DNA of 6,765 nt from contig CP058707.1 of NCBI GenBank assembly GCA_013414745.1, positions 3,093,372 through 3,100,136 on the forward strand, in the 5' to 3' direction. Made by a program: the position numbers and the translations under genes. The notes under the pieces are model-generated. The model did no database searches. It was given only the letters and a program-made list of their open reading frames with translations, and had not been told where the DNA came from. Shown piece by piece: positions 6,015 through 6,765 of the stretch; position 1 is the first letter of the stretch; the number at the start of each line of letters is the position of its first letter. This stretch comes from Bacteroidota bacterium. Its GTDB lineage: Bacteria; Bacteroidota; Bacteroidia; Chitinophagales; Chitinophagaceae.

Positions 6015-6059
6015 CGAAAACACGTTCGGTACCGAATGGGGGTGTTTGATCAGATTCAT
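6015..6059 (-). other. Probable true start and basic N-region of the signal peptide
   Basis: The ATG at 6057-6059 begins MNLIKHP and then, in the sequence as given, loses frame at a five-G run on the plus strand (6038-6042). With four Gs the reading continues IRYRTCFR, then FLLGFMAFVGL and TFSASDTMGQ. That gives a textbook signal peptide: K/R-rich N-region, about 15 hydrophobic residues, and small residues at the cleavage site. The frame of the 5998 fragment extends upstream without a better ATG before a TGA at 6050-6052, which also supports 6059 as the start. Confidence 0.6.
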
Positions 6060-6068
6060 AATGTATGA

Positions 6069-6080
6069 TTTAACGTTAAA
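6069..6080. promoter_or_regulatory. 12-base perfect palindrome upstream of the surface-protein start
   Basis: TTTAACGTTAAA is perfectly self-complementary and ends 9 bases before the proposed ATG at 6059. It could be a binding site for a dimeric regulator or a small structure near the ribosome landing site. AT-rich palindromes of this size can occur by chance, so the role is unproven. Confidence 0.3.
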
Positions 6081-6144
6081 AAATAAAAAAGGAAAATTTT
6101 TAAATGAGAAAAGTCAAGATTGCGAATAGCAATGGCATAGTATA

Positions 6145-6180
6145 GGTTAAGATTGGTTAATCTGCCGAATTGTTGGTTAA
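6145..6180. promoter_or_regulatory. Three helically phased GGTTAA direct repeats
   Basis: GGTTAA occurs at 6145-6150, 6155-6160 and 6175-6180 (TTAACC on the coding strand), start-to-start spacing 10 and 20 bases. All three thus face the same side of the helix. That arrangement is typical of cooperative regulator sites. No matching regulator is visible in the window. Confidence 0.3.
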
Positions 6181-6195
6181 ACAACAACGACAGAA

Positions 6196-6203
6196 CAAAA
6201 TTA
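6196..6203 (-). promoter_or_regulatory. Candidate -7 element for the surface-protein gene
   Basis: The minus strand reads TAATTTTG, matching the Bacteroidota TAnnTTTG consensus. A start site near 6189 would give a leader of about 130 bases containing the GGTTAA repeats and the palindrome. No TTTG -33 box lies at the right distance, so support is weak. Confidence 0.3.
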
Positions 6204-6511
6204 GTCATATTAATTGATAATCAGATAATTATGTTATATATGGCGATATTTATGCAGATACAACTCACCCAAAATCAGGGCCAAAGAAGTCAGGCAGAAT
6301 GAATTTAATGATTTTCCAATCTTTCTATTACCTATACCCTTATCAATTTCGTGTAAAAGTAAATTAAGGCAGCTTTATCCTAATCTGCACTTTTGTGTAG
6401 TTCCCAAAATCACTGATCATCATCATTACGATTGGTAAAAAAATATGCTGAAAATGAAGTTCCAAACCTGCCATAGTGCAGTACATTAAAAGGCCATGAA
6501 GACGACAGGGG

Positions 6512-6765
6512 TTAAGCCCAGCCCAAAAAAACTTTATTTTTTCCGGCTTTCTTCATCCGCTCTTCATTTTGTTTCTGCATCTCCATCATCCGTTTCATCA
6601 ATTTGTTTTCCTTGGGTGCTTCATTCTTCTTGGCCTGTATTTGAGCATGAATCTTATCCGGGTCTATAATCCAGTTCTGAATCACAAACTGCAAACCAAG
6701 CGTAATCACATTGGACACAAAATAGTAAAAGGTCAACGCAGCAGGTAATTTATTAAAGATACCCA
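6512..6765 (-). CDS. yidC: Membrane protein insertase YidC, C-terminal ~83 residues (runs off right edge)
   Basis: YidC/Oxa1 inserts and folds inner-membrane proteins, alone or with SecYEG. The visible part reads GIFNKLPAALTFYYFVSNV, then ITLGLQFVIQNWIIDPDKI, matching the last transmembrane segment of YidC with its LPA-x5-YYFVSN signature. It is followed by a charged cytoplasmic tail rich in Lys, Met and Gln (NKLMKRMMEMQKQNEERMKK) and ends VFLGWA. A long basic tail is usual in Bacteroidota YidC and is thought to contact the ribosome. Family members are about 600 residues, so most of the gene lies beyond 6765. The frame continues to the edge with no start needed in the window. No frameshift is seen. 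Confidence 0.92.
   Translation of the reverse strand, partial: GIFNKLPAALTFYYFVSNVITLGLQFVIQNWIIDPDKIHAQIQAKKNEAPKENKLMKRMMEMQKQNEERMKKAGKNKVFLGWA

Larger units (their letters stand above)
877..6059 (-). pseudogene. Large secreted Fn3/Cys-rich-repeat protein with T9SS sorting domain, whole gene, multiply frameshifted
   Basis: Seven fragments in changing minus-strand frames join into one product of about 1,730 residues. Order: signal peptide, Fn3-1 (about 5953-5683), Fn3-2 (about 5683-5420), WPVN module, forty 27-residue repeats, second WPVN module, PKD/Ig-like region, Fn3-3 (about 1700-1437), Fn3-4 (about 1436-1150), T9SS type A sorting domain. Known biology: such proteins cross the inner membrane by Sec, cross the outer membrane by T9SS, and lose the C-terminal domain as they are released or anchored at the surface. 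A role in adhesion is inference from architecture only. Inferred frame breaks: G-run 6038-6042 (+1), A-run 5542-5544 (+1), 4280/4281 (-1), about 4200 (-4), about 3802 (-2), 3234/3235 (-1), 2833 (-2) with 2811 (-1), 2048 (-1) with 2012 (+1), about 1650-1656, and C-run 1180-1182 (+1). The number and type of breaks favour sequence error over true decay, but as given the gene cannot be translated whole. Only a start near 6059 supplies a full signal peptide. Confidence 0.85.
6060..6511. other. AT-rich intergenic region between yidC and the surface-protein gene
   Basis: About 450 bases without a convincing gene. It must hold the leader and promoter of the surface-protein gene and the 3' end of the yidC transcript. 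Visible elements are a candidate -7 box (6196-6203), three GGTTAA hexamers (6145-6180), a small inverted repeat ATTGC/GCAAT (6119-6133) and a 12-base palindrome (6069-6080). I found no clear terminator for yidC; the minus-strand T7 run near 6437-6443 has no evident stem before it. Reading frames on either strand are very short. Confidence 0.6.

Noticed and set aside
877..6059. Phase variation by slippage as the purpose of the frameshifts
   Set aside because: The affected runs are only 3-5 bases or short dinucleotides, breaks occur at ten or more sites, and several pairs cancel. A phase switch normally uses one long tract near the start.
6364..6474. 36-codon minus-strand ORF (MAGLELHFQHIFLP...) downstream of yidC
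   Set aside because: Hydrophobic stretch IFLPIVMMMI is intriguing, but there is no ribosome site, no recognisable homology, and ORFs this short are common by chance.
1..6765. Mobile element, tRNA, rRNA or integrase signals
   Set aside because: No transposase, terminal inverted repeats, target duplications or RNA-gene signatures were seen on either strand.

Overview
The window looks like a Bacteroidota chromosome segment. The evidence is a secreted multidomain protein with a type IX secretion (T9SS) type A sorting domain, fibronectin type III (Fn3) domains of the kind common in that phylum, a YidC C-terminus with a basic tail, and start codons without clear Shine-Dalgarno sequences. I cannot name the genus.

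Layout, all genes on the minus strand, read from the right edge leftwards. (1) 6512-6765: the last ~83 codons of yidC, the inner-membrane insertase, cut by the window edge. (2) 6060-6511: a ~450-base AT-rich intergenic region with a candidate Bacteroidota -7 element, three GGTTAA hexamers at 10- and 20-base spacing, and a 12-base palindrome just upstream of the next start. (3) 877-6059 (possibly to 860): one large surface-protein gene, present as seven reading-frame fragments. Rejoined, it encodes a signal peptide, two Fn3 domains, a WPVN module, an array of forty 27-residue Cys-rich repeats (81 bp each, 2050-5278), a second WPVN module, a PKD/Ig-like region, two more Fn3 domains and a T9SS sorting domain, about 1,730 residues in all. 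(4) 813-841: a hairpin that fits this gene's terminator. (5) 1-679: the first 226 codons of a MoxR-family AAA+ ATPase, running off the left edge.

The main observation concerns the broken gene. Two blocks of the array (2650-3640 and 3780-4767; 995 aligned positions) show no base substitution between them, yet differ by six small indels. Five indels in the array fall at one variant site, GCGAG on the plus strand. Differences between repeat units are almost all synonymous. This fits an intact gene under protein-level selection whose frameshifts are mainly sequencing or assembly errors. Very recent decay cannot be excluded from sequence alone.

The three genes have no evident joint pathway. YidC and MoxR are housekeeping-type genes flanking an accessory cell-surface gene that would depend on Sec and T9SS for export. 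I see no new enzymatic or defence system here.
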